Source: Adiantum capillus-veneris
Taxonomy: Eukaryota; Streptophyta; Polypodiopsida; Polypodiales; Pteridaceae
Assembly (NCBI GenBank): GCA_014529385.2
Contig: CM043964.1
Span: 6,543,997 to 6,603,996 of the forward strand
Reading direction: 5' to 3'
DNA: 60,000 nucleotides
The first letter of the stretch is position 1, and every line of letters begins with the position of its first letter. The position numbers and the translations under genes were made by a program. The notes below the pieces were generated by a model. The model was not told where the DNA came from and ran no database searches. It was given only the letters and a program-made list of their open reading frames with translations. Positions 10,243 to 20,606 of this stretch are shown here, piece after piece.

Positions 10243-11098
10243 GCGAGAAAGAAGAAAACACGAAGAAAGAAATCCCTTAATGCTTCTAGCTCAAAACCTA
10301 GTTCAAAGACTAACATAGGGACAGGAGAGGATCCCGTGTATATGAATGACCCTGAGGATGACTCAGATTCGATAGAGACCACAGAGACCAAAACTATTAC
10401 TACAAAGGAAAAAGCCAGTGAGGAGGATCACGAGAGGGAATTACGATGAACACCAAAAGAGTATTCAAAGTTAAACCACCTAGTTGCGAACCCCCAAGAT
10501 AAGCCACGAGAGACAAAAAATGAGGATTGCAAGAGATAGATTGGAACCTATCCAAACCCAACAGTGGAAATTGAACGAGTCCAACAACTGAGGGGCTTGG
10601 TGGAAGAAACTCAACGAACATTAGAACCTAAACCCAGATATCGGACACAGTGTTTCCCACACAAGTTCAACCTCACAAGAACTACACGCCGTTAGCTATA
10701 CCCAGTATCATTCGGGAAGAGAGTGAGGGTAGGACATCTGAAAGTGGACACACACCTTTCCTACTAGAGAGAATGTTTGGTGAGGGAATGCCCGACCCCC
10801 TTCAGGAAGTGGAGATTCCATCTTCACCATTCTCTTGTCAGGGTCCTACGTCCCACAAGATGCCATTAAATGTTGCCAAATTGATGGATTTCATGTCTTT
10901 AGAAGTTAGAACCACCATCATGTCCAAACTATATGAAGACCCCGAGCTAGTCTCAGCTCTTCGAGCCTTCCTCAATGGAGAATTACAGGCCGGATTACCA
11001 CAGTTTGCACATATGAACAAACCTGACTCGGTAATGAATGATGAGGAACATTTAGCACCACCATCTGACCTAGCGGGACATGAATTTGTAATTGAAGC
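10243..11098 (+). pseudogene. Broken gag-pol linker of element 1
   Basis: Homologous to the Lys/Arg/Glu/Asp-rich linker of element 2 (about 24570-23640). It has in-frame stops at 10240 and about 10447 and a frame change before 10650. The segment 10650-11105 is open, matching element 2 residues around HTPFLLERMF and PMNVAKL. Homology then jumps directly to the pre-RT region: the retropepsin present in element 2 is absent, so about 0.4 kb or more is deleted near 11095. Confidence 0.75.
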
Positions 11099-14000
11099 CT
11101 GTTGACTTATATACGACTCCTGAACATTTTAAATCTTATACCACGGGGGAGCGAAAGGTTGTGTATGCCAAAGCCCAACGAATACCTACCAATGGAATTA
11201 GTGGAGTCTATGATTGTCCAATGGTAGTTAAAGAGATAGAATTAGCAGAACCAGGTGAGGAGTCTAAACCAGTCTTTATTGCTCAAGACCTTACCAAAAC
11301 TGAAGAGGCTGTACTTAAGGAGCTCCTCAAGGAATACAAGGATATCTTTGCTTGGACATATCATGACATGAAGGGAGTTCCACCTTCTGTGGTGCAACAT
11401 ACAATTCCCATGATCAACACTGCTAAACCCGTCCAGCAACGACCATATCCAATGAATCCTAAGTACGCCAAAATTGTACAAGAGGAGATTGAAAAACTTA
11501 TCCAATGTGGATTTATATACCCTATTGAGCACTCAGAATGGGTTTCTCCAATAGTCATTGTGCCAAAAAAGAATGGGAAACTAAGAGTGTGTGTGGACCT
11601 CAAGAAAGTTAATGCAGCTACTAGGAGAGATCATTATCCCTTGCCATATTCAGAACATGTGCTTGAGAGAGTTGCGGGCAAGGAAGCTTATAGCTTTTTA
11701 GATGGGTACTTCGGTTACAATCAAATCACAATTGCATTAGAGGACCAAGCTAAAACTGCTTTTATCACAGAGCTTGGAGTGTTTGCATTTCGTGTTATGG
11801 CTTTTGGCTTAACAAATTCCCTTGCTACATTCCAACGATTAATAAACACTGCGTTTAAAGAATTTCTAAGGGAGTTTTGTGAAGCTTTCCTAGACGACCT
11901 TTGTGTTTATTCTTCTTGGGAGAAGCATTTGTTATATCTACGAAAAATATTTGAAAGGTGCAGATTTTATCTCATCTCATTGAACCCTTTCAAATGCCAA
12001 TTTTGGGTTAAGCATGGAGTCATTCTAGGGCATATAGTGTCCAAGAACGGGATATCCACAGATGAGAGTAAGATTAAAGCCATTGCCGATTTGCCACCAC
12101 CTACTAACTATAAAGGGGTTCAAAGATTTATGGGCCATGTTGGTTATTATCAAAGGTTTATTTTAAACTTTGCCGAGATAGCGCGTCCATTGTACAAGCT
12201 TCTTATCGAGTTTCACCGGACGGACGAATGTCATCAATCTTATGAGTTATTAAAGAAGGACCTAACAAGTGCTCCAATCCTGCGAACACCTGATTGGAAT
12301 GTACCTTTTCATGTGCATATTGATGCATCAAATTTTGCTATTGGGTGTGTTCTAACTCAACTAGGAGAACATAAATTGGACTACCCTATTAGATTTGCAA
12401 GTCGCCAATTAAATGATACCGAGATGAACTACACTACTACAGAGCGCGAAGGTCTAGCTATGATTTACGCAGTAAAGAAATTTTGCTATTACCTTCTTGC
12501 TACCAAGTTTGTGTTTTATGTTGATCATCAAGCATTGCTATATTTGGTAAACAAGCCGTGTTCCACAGGTCGAATTACACGATGGTTGTTAATTCTTCTT
12601 GAGTTTGACTTCACCGTTGTTGTGAGGCCTGGGAGGAAACATGTCATGGCGGATCATTTATCTCGTATCCCTAATGGCGAAGCTCCTACAGGGGTTGATG
12701 ATCAATTGCCTGATAATCCTTTGTTCATTGTTGAGACAATGCCTGAATGGAGTGAAAAGATTGTTAACTTCTTAGTTAATGGTTTTCCACCCAAAGAACT
12801 GCGAAAAGATATAGCTCGAAAATTAATCAAGGAATGCGAACCCTATTGCTTACTGGCTGGAACTCTCTATAAGAGAGGAAAAGATGATGTTCTTAGACGT
12901 TGTGCCCGCGAGGATGAGTATTTATATATTCTACAAGAGGCACACATGGGCGTAGCTGGTGGTCACTTTTCAGGAAAGTTGACTGCCCGAAAGATCTTAC
13001 AGTCAGGCTATTGGTGGCCCACTCTGTTTAAGGATGCATCACTTTTTGCAAAGGGATGTGATGAATGCCAATGGTTCAAGAAGCCACAAAGACGTGATAG
13101 GATGCCTCTACATCCCATCAAGGTAACCCAACCATTTGAAAAGTGGGGCTTAGACTTTGTAGGACAGATTAGTCCGGCTGCACGTAACACGCAATCACGA
13201 TATATCATTGTGGCTACCGACTATGTAACCAAATGGGCTGAAGCAAAAGCAACACAAAAGGGGGATGCAAAAACAACAGCTAAGTTCCTCTTTGAGAACA
13301 TTATCACATGTTTTGGATGCCCCTTTGAACTTGTGAGTGACAATGGAGCTCATTTTATAAATGAAGTAATAAAAGAACTCACATCAAACTTCATGATATC
13401 TCACCACAAGTCTACACCCTATTATCCCCAAGAAAATGGCCAAGCTGAGAGTACCAACAAAACTCTCATCTCCATTTTGACAAAGACAGTTGAGGCTCAT
13501 CGCACTGATTGGGACCTAAAGCTTACATCAGCTTTATGGGCTTATCGTACTGCGTATAAAGTTGCTATTAATTGCACACCGTTTAAGATGGTGTATGGCC
13601 AAGAAGCAGTTATGCCATGGGAGTTTGTCATTCATAGTCTTCGAGTAGCTTCTCAAGAAGGTTGGGATGGTAACCCCTTAGTTGAGCGATTATATATCCT
13701 GGAAAGGCTAGATGAAGAGAGGCAATTAGCTGTGCAAAATTCTCTAGTGGAGAAGGATAGGAGAAAGAAGTGGTTCGATAGCCATTTAAAGGATAAAGAC
13801 ATCAACGTTGGTGATAAAGTTCTTATGTACGGGGTACGTAATGAAAAGAAGAAATTGAAATACGCTGGTAAGGGACCATATCGAGTGTGTGAAATTACCC
13901 CGCAAGGGACCATTCGTGTGGAGACTCTAGATGGCGTTGAAACCATTGGATTCCTTAATGGGAGTAAATTCAAAAGATATTATGATCCTCTAAGCCAGGA

Positions 14001-15303
14001 AGAGTTGCAAGCCATCCATCAAAAGAAGGCTGCCGAGGAACAAGCAGAGCTTAGGAAAATCCAAGCAAGAGTTGAGGCTCGAGAACGAAAACAACGTCTT
14101 AGACGCCAACGAGAGGCTAATCTGGGAATCACGCAAGTATTTTTCGAGGACACAGATGACGACTCATTAGAATCTGAGCCACCCCTACGATACCCAATTG
14201 AGCTAAATAGCCCCTATGGGAAAGTACTATACAATGCCTTATTAGATACGGGAGCTAAACACAATTTTTTATCCTATGGAGTTTGGTGTCAATTAGGGAA
14301 ACCGACCCTATCCCCGAGTACGATGCAATTCAAGGGCATTAATAAAAAGAAAACTGCTATTCTTGGAGTCCTTCAGACCCCTGTTGTCTATGACAATGGA
14401 AGCATAGTGCAGAGGTTTCTAGTCATGCTCGCGGGAGCTATGGAAGGAAACGTAAACCTGGGACACACGTGGATGTTGGCAACCAAATGCACTATTGATT
14501 GGGATACTGGTAGTGTCACGACACGACCACCGACTCTTACCCCTATCATTCAAGCAAAGTCACCTACGTTGCAAACTCTAGCAAAGTTGAAGGATAGCCA
14601 ACATTCACAAGCCAAGGTGGTTAACTCGTCTTTGCCGGCTACCCATGAACCTAGCACTTCAACACTTGTAGTTGCAGCAAGCAGTAATATTGCAAGTACT
14701 CAACCTGCACGACCTAAGAGTACATATCAATGGGTCCCCAAGGCCTTACTTCCAACTACCTCAACCCTCCCATCCATTCCAAGAAAAAATTTCCCCGAAA
14801 AACCAAGAGCGCGCCCTAGGAGAGTCAAGACCAAATCACGATGGATTCCAAAACAACTATTAGAAGCCCAAGGCTACTATGATGGAAATGAGCAAATTTG
14901 GGTACCTAAACGTAAAATGTGTCCTTCCCTATCGACAACAAACCCATATGAGTCAAACAGTGTAACGCTAAAGCCAATGGCAGACCGTGGGAAGGGAAAG
15001 ATCACAGAATGCTACACACCTAGTCCAGAGCTAGTTTGGGCTCCGAGGCAAAACCAATTTATTCCACCTAGCTCAGGAAGAGGGGAGTTCCCTGAAGCTT
15101 CTAGCTCCTCATGTAATTCATCCATAGAGGTAAAAGCTTCTACACAGCCTTCATCTATAGTAGTGGACCTCCATGAAGCTACAAAAGAATCCACACCTCC
15201 CACTATTCAAGAATCACCTGATGAACCACTTCAAGTTCGATCCTGGGAGAGTACCTTACCACCCTTGCAACTTGACGAGGCACCTAGGGTAATAGAAAAC
15301 TAA
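11092..15303 (+). CDS. pol: pol polyprotein of element 1 (RT, RNase H, integrase, C-terminal protease-like domain)
   Basis: Open frame of 1403 codons with no stop; it is normally made as part of gag-pol and has no obvious ATG of its own. The RT spans about residues 120-340, with VDLKKVNAATRRDHYPLP and intact FLDDLCVYS (about 265-273). RNase H is at about 403-530 (HIDAS, TEREGLA, DHQAL, ADHLSR). The integrase has an HHCC zinc finger and the DDE set LDFVG, SDNGAHF and GQAEST (nt about 12950-13640), then a GPY/F-like module (GKGPYRV). After a basic coiled stretch (about 14030-14110) there is a second domain: LDTGAKHNFLS (Asp at residue 1052) ending in VNLGHTWM, which looks like a retropepsin. 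A Lys/Pro/Trp-rich tail with WVPK/WIPK repeats ends the protein. Confidence 0.85.
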   Translation: MKPVDLYTTPEHFKSYTTGERKVVYAKAQRIPTNGISGVYDCPMVVKEIELAEPGEESKPVFIAQDLTKTEEAVLKELLKEYKDIFAWTYHDMKGVPPSVVQHTIPMINTAKPVQQRPYPMNPKYAKIVQEEIEKLIQCGFIYPIEHSEWVSPIVIVPKKNGKLRVCVDLKKVNAATRRDHYPLPYSEHVLERVAGKEAYSFLDGYFGYNQITIALEDQAKTAFITELGVFAFRVMAFGLTNSLATFQRLINTAFKEFLREFCEAFLDDLCVYSSWEKHLLYLRKIFERCRFYLISLNPFKCQFWVKHGVILGHIVSKNGISTDESKIKAIADLPPPTNYKGVQRFMGHVGYYQRFILNFAEIARPLYKLLIEFHRTDECHQSYELLKKDLTSAPILRTPDWNVPFHVHIDASNFAIGCVLTQLGEHKLDYPIRFASRQLNDTEMNYTTTEREGLAMIYAVKKFCYYLLATKFVFYVDHQALLYLVNKPCSTGRITRWLLILLEFDFTVVVRPGRKHVMADHLSRIPNGEAPTGVDDQLPDNPLFIVETMPEWSEKIVNFLVNGFPPKELRKDIARKLIKECEPYCLLAGTLYKRGKDDVLRRCAREDEYLYILQEAHMGVAGGHFSGKLTARKILQSGYWWPTLFKDASLFAKGCDECQWFKKPQRRDRMPLHPIKVTQPFEKWGLDFVGQISPAARNTQSRYIIVATDYVTKWAEAKATQKGDAKTTAKFLFENIITCFGCPFELVSDNGAHFINEVIKELTSNFMISHHKSTPYYPQENGQAESTNKTLISILTKTVEAHRTDWDLKLTSALWAYRTAYKVAINCTPFKMVYGQEAVMPWEFVIHSLRVASQEGWDGNPLVERLYILERLDEERQLAVQNSLVEKDRRKKWFDSHLKDKDINVGDKVLMYGVRNEKKKLKYAGKGPYRVCEITPQGTIRVETLDGVETIGFLNGSKFKRYYDPLSQEELQAIHQKKAAEEQAELRKIQARVEARERKQRLRRQREANLGITQVFFEDTDDDSLESEPPLRYPIELNSPYGKVLYNALLDTGAKHNFLSYGVWCQLGKPTLSPSTMQFKGINKKKTAILGVLQTPVVYDNGSIVQRFLVMLAGAMEGNVNLGHTWMLATKCTIDWDTGSVTTRPPTLTPIIQAKSPTLQTLAKLKDSQHSQAKVVNSSLPATHEPSTSTLVVAASSNIASTQPARPKSTYQWVPKALLPTTSTLPSIPRKNFPEKPRARPRRVKTKSRWIPKQLLEAQGYYDGNEQIWVPKRKMCPSLSTTNPYESNSVTLKPMADRGKGKITECYTPSPELVWAPRQNQFIPPSSGRGEFPEASSSSCNSSIEVKASTQPSSIVVDLHEATKESTPPTIQESPDEPLQVRSWESTLPPLQLDEAPRVIEN

Positions 15304-15385
15304 TGGCAAAAATCCTCACCTATTACCAAATGGAACAACTGGTTTCAAAGGGTGACGACATCATTTCAAACGATATGATCTACCC

Positions 15386-15620
15386 AAGGAAGGGGGGAGT
15401 GTTTGTGGACATCCATTATTAACTTGCTTCCCTCTCAACCTTTCTCCTTGACCTCTTAATCTCCAATCTTAGGGAATGTATATATAAAGCCTTATACTCA
15501 CAAAAACAAGATTAAAAAGTAAAAGAGCAAGAGCCATAACACAAATCATAAAAACAAATTATGCACAAGAACACGACCCTTGTAATATTTGCACTCTAAC
15601 CATCATCTATTTGCGTGTAC
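15386..15620 (+). promoter_or_regulatory. Internal polypurine tract followed by LTR/promoter-like segment
   Basis: AAGGAAGGGGGGAG (15386-15399) is followed by TGTTTGTGGACATCC and, about 80 bp on, by TATATATAAAGCC (about 15479). The purine tract resembles the terminal one at 17409. It sits about 85 bp after the pol stop, where a 3' LTR would normally start. Element 2 keeps it on the other strand (about 22197-22226). It may be a fossil LTR, or a promoter for the following ORF. Confidence 0.45.
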
Positions 15621-15624
15621 AGAT

Positions 15625-16047
15625 ATGGCTAGTACGCTAGAATCATCCACTCCTGCCTTGGGTGAGAGGTACCCTCGTTACTTTTCACAAATATTTCACA
15701 TGGTCTTTCCGGTGCTTGTATGTGAATGGGATTTGATAGGTACGCTAGCATGTGAGAGGAATTTTGAGGAGTTAGAATGGCTGATACGTCTCTTGACCAC
15801 GTCTGATCCATACTTAGTAGAGAGCGTTTCTCCCATTGCACAATCCTACCCTTTTGACCAAGATGACTATAGGCGTCTAGTGACCTTCTTAGTAAACATG
15901 GGCACCAATGATGAAGAAGAAAATTTACAGGACTACACGGATGGCACATATGGTCTCATGGATGATGAATTTGTTTATCTCGACGACGAGGATAGGGGTT
16001 TAGCCTTAGGGTTTCCCCCCAACCTCTACAATATCCTATTCCCTTGA
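15625..16047 (+). CDS. Extra ORF (ORF3) downstream of pol, unknown function
   Basis: 140 residues from ATG 15625 (MASTLESS). I do not recognise the family. The N-terminal half is hydrophobic/aromatic (FSQIFHMVFPVLVCEW); the C-terminal half is very acidic (DEEEN, DDEFVYLDDEDRG). There is no clear signal peptide or certain transmembrane helix, so it is not evidently an envelope protein. The preceding GTGTACAG is a good splice-acceptor match. A TATA-like box lies about 145 bp upstream. Element 2 lacks this ORF and has about 200 bp of unrelated sequence there. Extra ORFs in this position are known in Tat/Athila-type elements. Confidence 0.5.
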   Translation: MASTLESSTPALGERYPRYFSQIFHMVFPVLVCEWDLIGTLACERNFEELEWLIRLLTTSDPYLVESVSPIAQSYPFDQDDYRRLVTFLVNMGTNDEEENLQDYTDGTYGLMDDEFVYLDDEDRGLALGFPPNLYNILFP

Positions 16048-17408
16048 CTCTCTAGGGAGAGTGCAAATAATTAGGTTAGGGTTCCTTATGTTTTTTGTTG
16101 TGTTCAATAAGTGTTGGTACCTTTTCCCACTAATGTGCCTCCTGGAGGTATTCCTTTTGTTTCCTAGTGTGTACAGGAGCGTGTTGCTATTGATAGGATT
16201 TGGACCTTCATGAAATCTTTATCTCGACTCACTCTTCAAATCAAGCGCGACCATCGACACAAACAGGTGTTTCTTGTCCATTAGCATTGCCCCTTATCTT
16301 TTTTGCATCTATGATTGTCTGCTTTAATTGTGATTGGTAGCCTAATATTCACCGCATTTTCTTAGTATCAAACATTTAATTCAATGTAATGTTTTGTCAT
16401 AATCACTTGTCTAGGTTTAAAAATCAAGCAATCTGACTACGCTAGTTTGACCAAGTTAGGTGTTAGAGATCTTCTCTTAATACCATGGGAAATGCCTTCC
16501 TAATAATCAATGGTTACTTAGGTTCTTAATCCGATTTAGGCAGCATTGTGTGAAATGTACTAGGGCTTTCTAGTGGGCTTGACCCTATTGACCTTTGGCT
16601 TAAGTATTATAAAGGGAGTTTACTAGCGTGATGAGCCTGGGGAGGTGTATCAGTGTTATATGACCCCCCAAAGTTACAAAATTAAAATGCTGAAAATGAA
16701 CAAACAAAAAATCAAAGTGCCACACTATAAAATCTTAAGCTGGAAGAGAAATCTCAGCTTGATTTGGTACTTCACTCACATGTATTGCCTATGGTACTAG
16801 AGCCCTAGAGGTTCCCAGTATGGGCGCTTTTTCTTGAAAAGCAAAAAACCCAAGGCATACAAAATAAGCACACACATCAAAATTGAATCATTGTGAAAAG
16901 AATTTGGGGGGTCAAAGAAAAAGTAATAAGTCAGGCGATGATTTTATGAGAAATTCCTTTTATGGTAGCTTAATTACAAGGTCTTCTAGATATAGCCTCT
17001 AGTCATCCCTCGAACATGAATACTTGGCTCTCGCGATTAAACAACTTAATTGACCACAGAAAATTAAGAAGCTTACCCATGGTATTAATATTCGATCTCT
17101 AGTGCCTTTCGACCGTCAAATTAGCGACCCCAGACTTGTTTAATTTTTTACCTTTACATCTGTTTATGCATTTGATTACATTGCAATTTAATGTTCATTG
17201 CTGACAAATTGTTTGAAATTCTTTTACCAATCAATTTATCTACCTAAAACTGTATATGCTTTTTAATCACTTATGAGAATGCAATTACTGTGCCAATGTT
17301 GTTTGATTTTGCAGTGACTGAAGAAGGCTAAGGACATTCATCTCAAATGCTCTTCCACTTCGACGAACGAGCTTCAACTCAATAGCTTCCGAGGACGAAA
17401 CCTACATC
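16048..17408 (+). other. 3' noncoding region of element 1
   Basis: No supported ORF. The sequence is largely shared with element 2 (20607-21870, opposite strand), for example around the TGTGTACAGGAGCG and TGACCCCCCAAAGTTAC segments, so it belongs to the family rather than to a later insertion. Confidence 0.7.
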
Positions 17409-17421
17409 AGGAAGGGGGGCA
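17409..17421 (+). other. Polypurine tract of element 1
   Basis: AGGAAGGGGGGCA ends directly at the TG of the 3' LTR. It would prime plus-strand DNA synthesis. Confidence 0.85.
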
Positions 17422-17738
17422 TGTTAACCCTCACGGCTCACGGACACCCCATCACCTACGACGAACGTGTATTATGTATCTGGTAGAGTCTGGTACCGGG
17501 CTTGTCGGACCAATAGGAAAAGAGTAAGAGTGATCGCCGATGAGAGGCGCACTCTAACTGGGACATTCAAGGGATTAGTTGGCTAAGCATGGGCGCCCAA
17601 GTGTGAATGGGGTGAGCTCATATAAAAGCCAACTAAACCTAAAATTCACTCATTCTCTCATTTGTGCAATAGAAGAGTGCTCTTGCTCCATCTCCATCTC
17701 CATCTTCTTCTTCTTCACCTCCTTGTGTGTGTGTGTGT

Positions 17739-17807
<69 letters not shown>

Positions 17808-18050
17808 TGTGTGCGATCGAGCATTACGAAGGCACGACGACGGCGAAGCGGTTAAGCGCAGCACGACTACAGCTTCTTCTTCAACGCAGCGAGGAATCCA
17901 CCACGAAGGCGAGCGTAGAGCGGTGAGTGACACACCCTTTGCTCTCTTGAGCTTGCTAGTTTAGGCTTCTTGTTTGCTTGGAGCCATTTGTGGCTCGCAC
18001 ACGGTGTATCGGCGAGTCCCTTGCTTCGACAGTGCGTCAAGGAGCGCACA
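17422..18050 (+). repeat. 3' LTR of element 1
   Basis: TGTTAACCC...GCACA, 629 bp. TATA box at 17621-17628. It differs from the 5' copy by point changes and by a GA run expanded to about 60 bp (17742-17800). Confidence 0.9.
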
Positions 18051-18300
18051 CAAAGAGTTAGAGAGAGAAGAAAAAAGAGAGATAGAGAGTTAGAGAGAAA
18101 ATAGAGGGAGAAGGAGAGAGGAAGGAGGGAAGAGAGAGAGATAGAGAGAGAAGAAGAAGAGTTAGAGAGAGAAAGTAGAGAGAGACTCAGAGAGGTAGGA
18201 GAGAGAGAGGGTGAGGGAAGAGAGACAGATAACTGGAGAGAGAAAATAGAGGGAAAAAAGGAGAGTTAAAGAGAGAAAGTAAAGAGAGATAGATAGATAG
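18051..18300. repeat. GA-rich tract between element 1 and LINE D
   Basis: Right-hand part of the GA tract split by element 1. It ends in GATAGATAGATAG at the 3' terminus of LINE D. Confidence 0.92.
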
Positions 18301-19416
18301 TTCTATTATCGTCCTGGGAGGTCAAATATTACCTATGGGACCAAATGAACATGTCACGTGGTGTGAGTGGAGTTCATAAGTGACTCTCGATGCTCAAAAA
18401 TCGCTGAAATGAGCGTCGCAATAGAGAGTCCACATCGTGGTTGGGAGAGGAAGGTATGTAGGGAGAGATCATGGCTGAATATATGGGGAAAAGAGGACCT
18501 AATGTGGTCAAAAGCTGAGCACTCAAGTAGTGTGTGGTACTCACTCTCTCGCACTTGACGAGGGCATAAGGTGCAAAGTCGATGCCACTCCTCGCCAGTG
18601 CCCCAACGTCCTGTCTCGCAGCGTAGAGAATGGGAGCTAAGACGAATGGAGGCAATGGTGCGGATCGCACTCAACGGGATGGGCTCAAGGATGTAGGAAT
18701 GGGTTCGGTTACCTCGTTCCGAGAAGAAGAGATATTTGTAGTTTGGGGCAACGTGTGTGGTGTAATGGCTGAAGCGAGAACCTCCGAATTTCTCCCAAGC
18801 CGTGATACATTGGCGTTGTAAGAAGGCCTCATTAACTTGGGAGTCGATCGACGCATCCTTGACCAAGTGGCATGCATCCCATCTTCCAAACCATTTCTTG
18901 ATATCAAGCATCCACCCCGAACTTAGTATTTTGCTCTTGCATGTCTTTTGCACCTTTTGACTTGCTTCATATGCGATTCTAGGAAGTCGATGCAAAGGGC
19001 TACGTTGTGTCTTACGCATGTACTCCACAACCCTTTGCATGCCCAAGACCTCAATGAGAAGCAATCCGGACTCAAGAAGTAAGAGCATGTAGGGTGTTTG
19101 TGTCTTGACTTGGAGAAAGTTGGTGAGAAAACTCTTTTGGACATTCTCAAACTCTTTCCAAGTAGACTTCCCGATGCTTCCACCGCACACCTCCACTCCA
19201 TAAAGAAGCACCGGTGTCACCAATGTGTCAAAGAGGTACTTTTTGAGAGCCCAACACTTGATCTCTCCTGCATTGCACATGTTCTCAAATGCATAATAGG
19301 CCCTCTTTCTGGCTTCCAAGCGACGCATTGCACAATCCTTCCATTTATGATTGGATGGAACCTCAAGGCCAAGGTACTTGAAGTGATCTACCACTTCAAG
19401 TTTCTCATTGTTATAT
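18301..19416 (-). mobile_element. LINE copy C/D, 3' part (D)
   Basis: This 3' segment of a LINE is cut at 19416 by element 2 and continues at 29042. The join is exact: TATAT is present on both sides, and removing the insert gives the sequence seen in copies B and E. The 3' inverted repeat is slightly degraded (TTACCT instead of TGACCT). Confidence 0.9.
18354..19416 (-). pseudogene. LINE ORF2 C-terminal part, copy C/D
   Basis: One open frame of about 346 residues covers the region after the RT palm, with the zinc-knuckle-like CTLC..(12)..H....C followed by SAFDHIRSS. It is closely similar to copy B (2851-3825) but undisturbed by frameshifts. It is separated from its own RT by the 9.6-kb element 2. 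Confidence 0.85.
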
Positions 19417-19718
19417 TGTTAACCCTCACGGCACACGGACACCCCATCACCTACGACGGACGCGTATTATGTATTTGGTAGAGTCAGGTACCGGGCTTGT
19501 CGGACCAATAGGAAAAGGGTAAGAGTGATCGCCGATGAGAGGCGCACTCTAACTGGGACATTCAAGGGATTAGTTGGCTAAGCATGGGCGCCCAAGTGTG
19601 AATGGGGTGAGCTTATATAAAAGCCAACTAAACCTAATTTTTACTCATTCTCTCATTTGTGCAATAGAAGAGTGCTCTTGCTCTATCTCCATCTCCATCT
19701 TCTTCTTCTTCACCTCCT

Positions 19719-19754
<36 letters not shown>

Positions 19755-20021
19755 GGAGAGTGTGTGTGCGATCGAGCATTACGAAGGCACGACGGTGGCG
19801 ATGTAGTTGAGCGCGGCACGACTGCAGCTTCTTCTTCATCGCGGCGAGGAATCCACCACGAAGGCGAGCGTAGAGCCGTGAGTGACACACCCTTTGCTCT
19901 CTTGAGCTTGCTAGTTTAGGCTTGTTGTGTGCTTGGAGCCGTTTGTGGCTCGCACACGGTGTATTGGCAAGTCCCTTGCTTTGACAGTGCGGCAAGGAGC
20001 GCACATTTTGTGGCGCCGCTG
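19417..20021 (+). repeat. Inverted LTR plus partial PBS at the left end of element 2
   Basis: A complete plus-oriented LTR (19417-20005), then TTTTG and TGGCGCCGCTG, the first 11 bases of the PBS. It is fused to the minus-oriented LTR at a CTG microhomology (20019-20021). The outer end is the U3 TG next to the target duplication. Confidence 0.9.
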
Positions 20022-20593
20022 TCGAAGCAAGGGACTTGCCAATACACCGTGTGCGAGCCACAAACCGCTCCAAGCACACAACAAGCCTAAACTAGCAAGC
20101 TCAAGAGAGCAAAGGGTGTGTCACTCACCGCTCTACGCTCGCCTTCGTGGTGGATTCCTCGCGGCGATGAAGAAGAAGCTGCAGTCGTGCCGCGCTCAAC
20201 CGCTTCGCCGCCGTCGTGCCTTCGTAATGCTCGATCGCACACACACTATCCCTCTCTCTCTCTCACACACAGACACACACACACACACACAAGGAGGTGA
20301 AGAAGAAGAAGATGGAGATGGAGATAGAGCAAGAGCACTCTTCTATTGCACAAATGAGAGAATGAGTAAAAATTAGGTTTAGTTGGCTTTTATATGAGCT
20401 CACCCCATTCACACTTGGGCGCCCATGCTTAGCCAACTAATCCCTTGAATGTCCTAGTTAGAGTGCGCCTCTCATCGGCGATCACTCTTACCCTTTTCCT
20501 ATTGGTCCGACAAGCCCGGTACCTGACTCTACCAAATACATAATACGCGTCCGTCGTAGGTGATGGGGTGTTCGTGTGCCGTGAGGGTTAACA
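20019..20593 (-). repeat. 3' LTR of element 2, lacking its last bases
   Basis: In element sense it starts TGTTAACCC beside the polypurine tract and stops after GCTTCGACAG, about 20 bp short of the usual GCACA end, at the inverted junction. Confidence 0.88.
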
Positions 20594-20606
20594 TGCCCCC
20601 CTTCCT
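20594..20606 (-). other. Polypurine tract of element 2
   Basis: In element sense it reads AGGAAGGGGGGCA, identical to element 1, and directly precedes the 3' LTR. Confidence 0.85.

Larger units (their letters stand above)
5036..18050 (+). mobile_element. LTR retrotransposon element 1 (Ty3/gypsy, Tat/Athila-like)
   Basis: A 13-kb element with LTRs of type TGTTAACCC...GCACA, a primer-binding site matching tRNA-Asp, gag, pol in the order RT-RNase H-integrase, no chromodomain, an extra ORF, a long 3' noncoding region and a polypurine tract. tRNA-Asp priming plus long untranslated regions and an extra ORF are typical of the Tat/Athila group; that placement is inference. The flanks are GAGAG (5031-5035) and CAAAG (18051-18055), so no perfect target duplication remains. 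Gag-pol is interrupted by stops and lacks the usual protease between gag and RT, so the copy is probably inactive. Confidence 0.88.

Noticed and set aside
15625-16047. ORF3 as an envelope protein
   Set aside because: No signal peptide, clear transmembrane anchor or glycosylation pattern; kept as unknown.
5036-18055. A target-site duplication for element 1
   Set aside because: GAGAG versus CAAAG do not match; the GA tract makes any partial match meaningless.
19634-20376. Several open frames inside the LTRs
   Set aside because: They recur at every LTR, overlap microsatellites and promoter sequence, and lack a domain.
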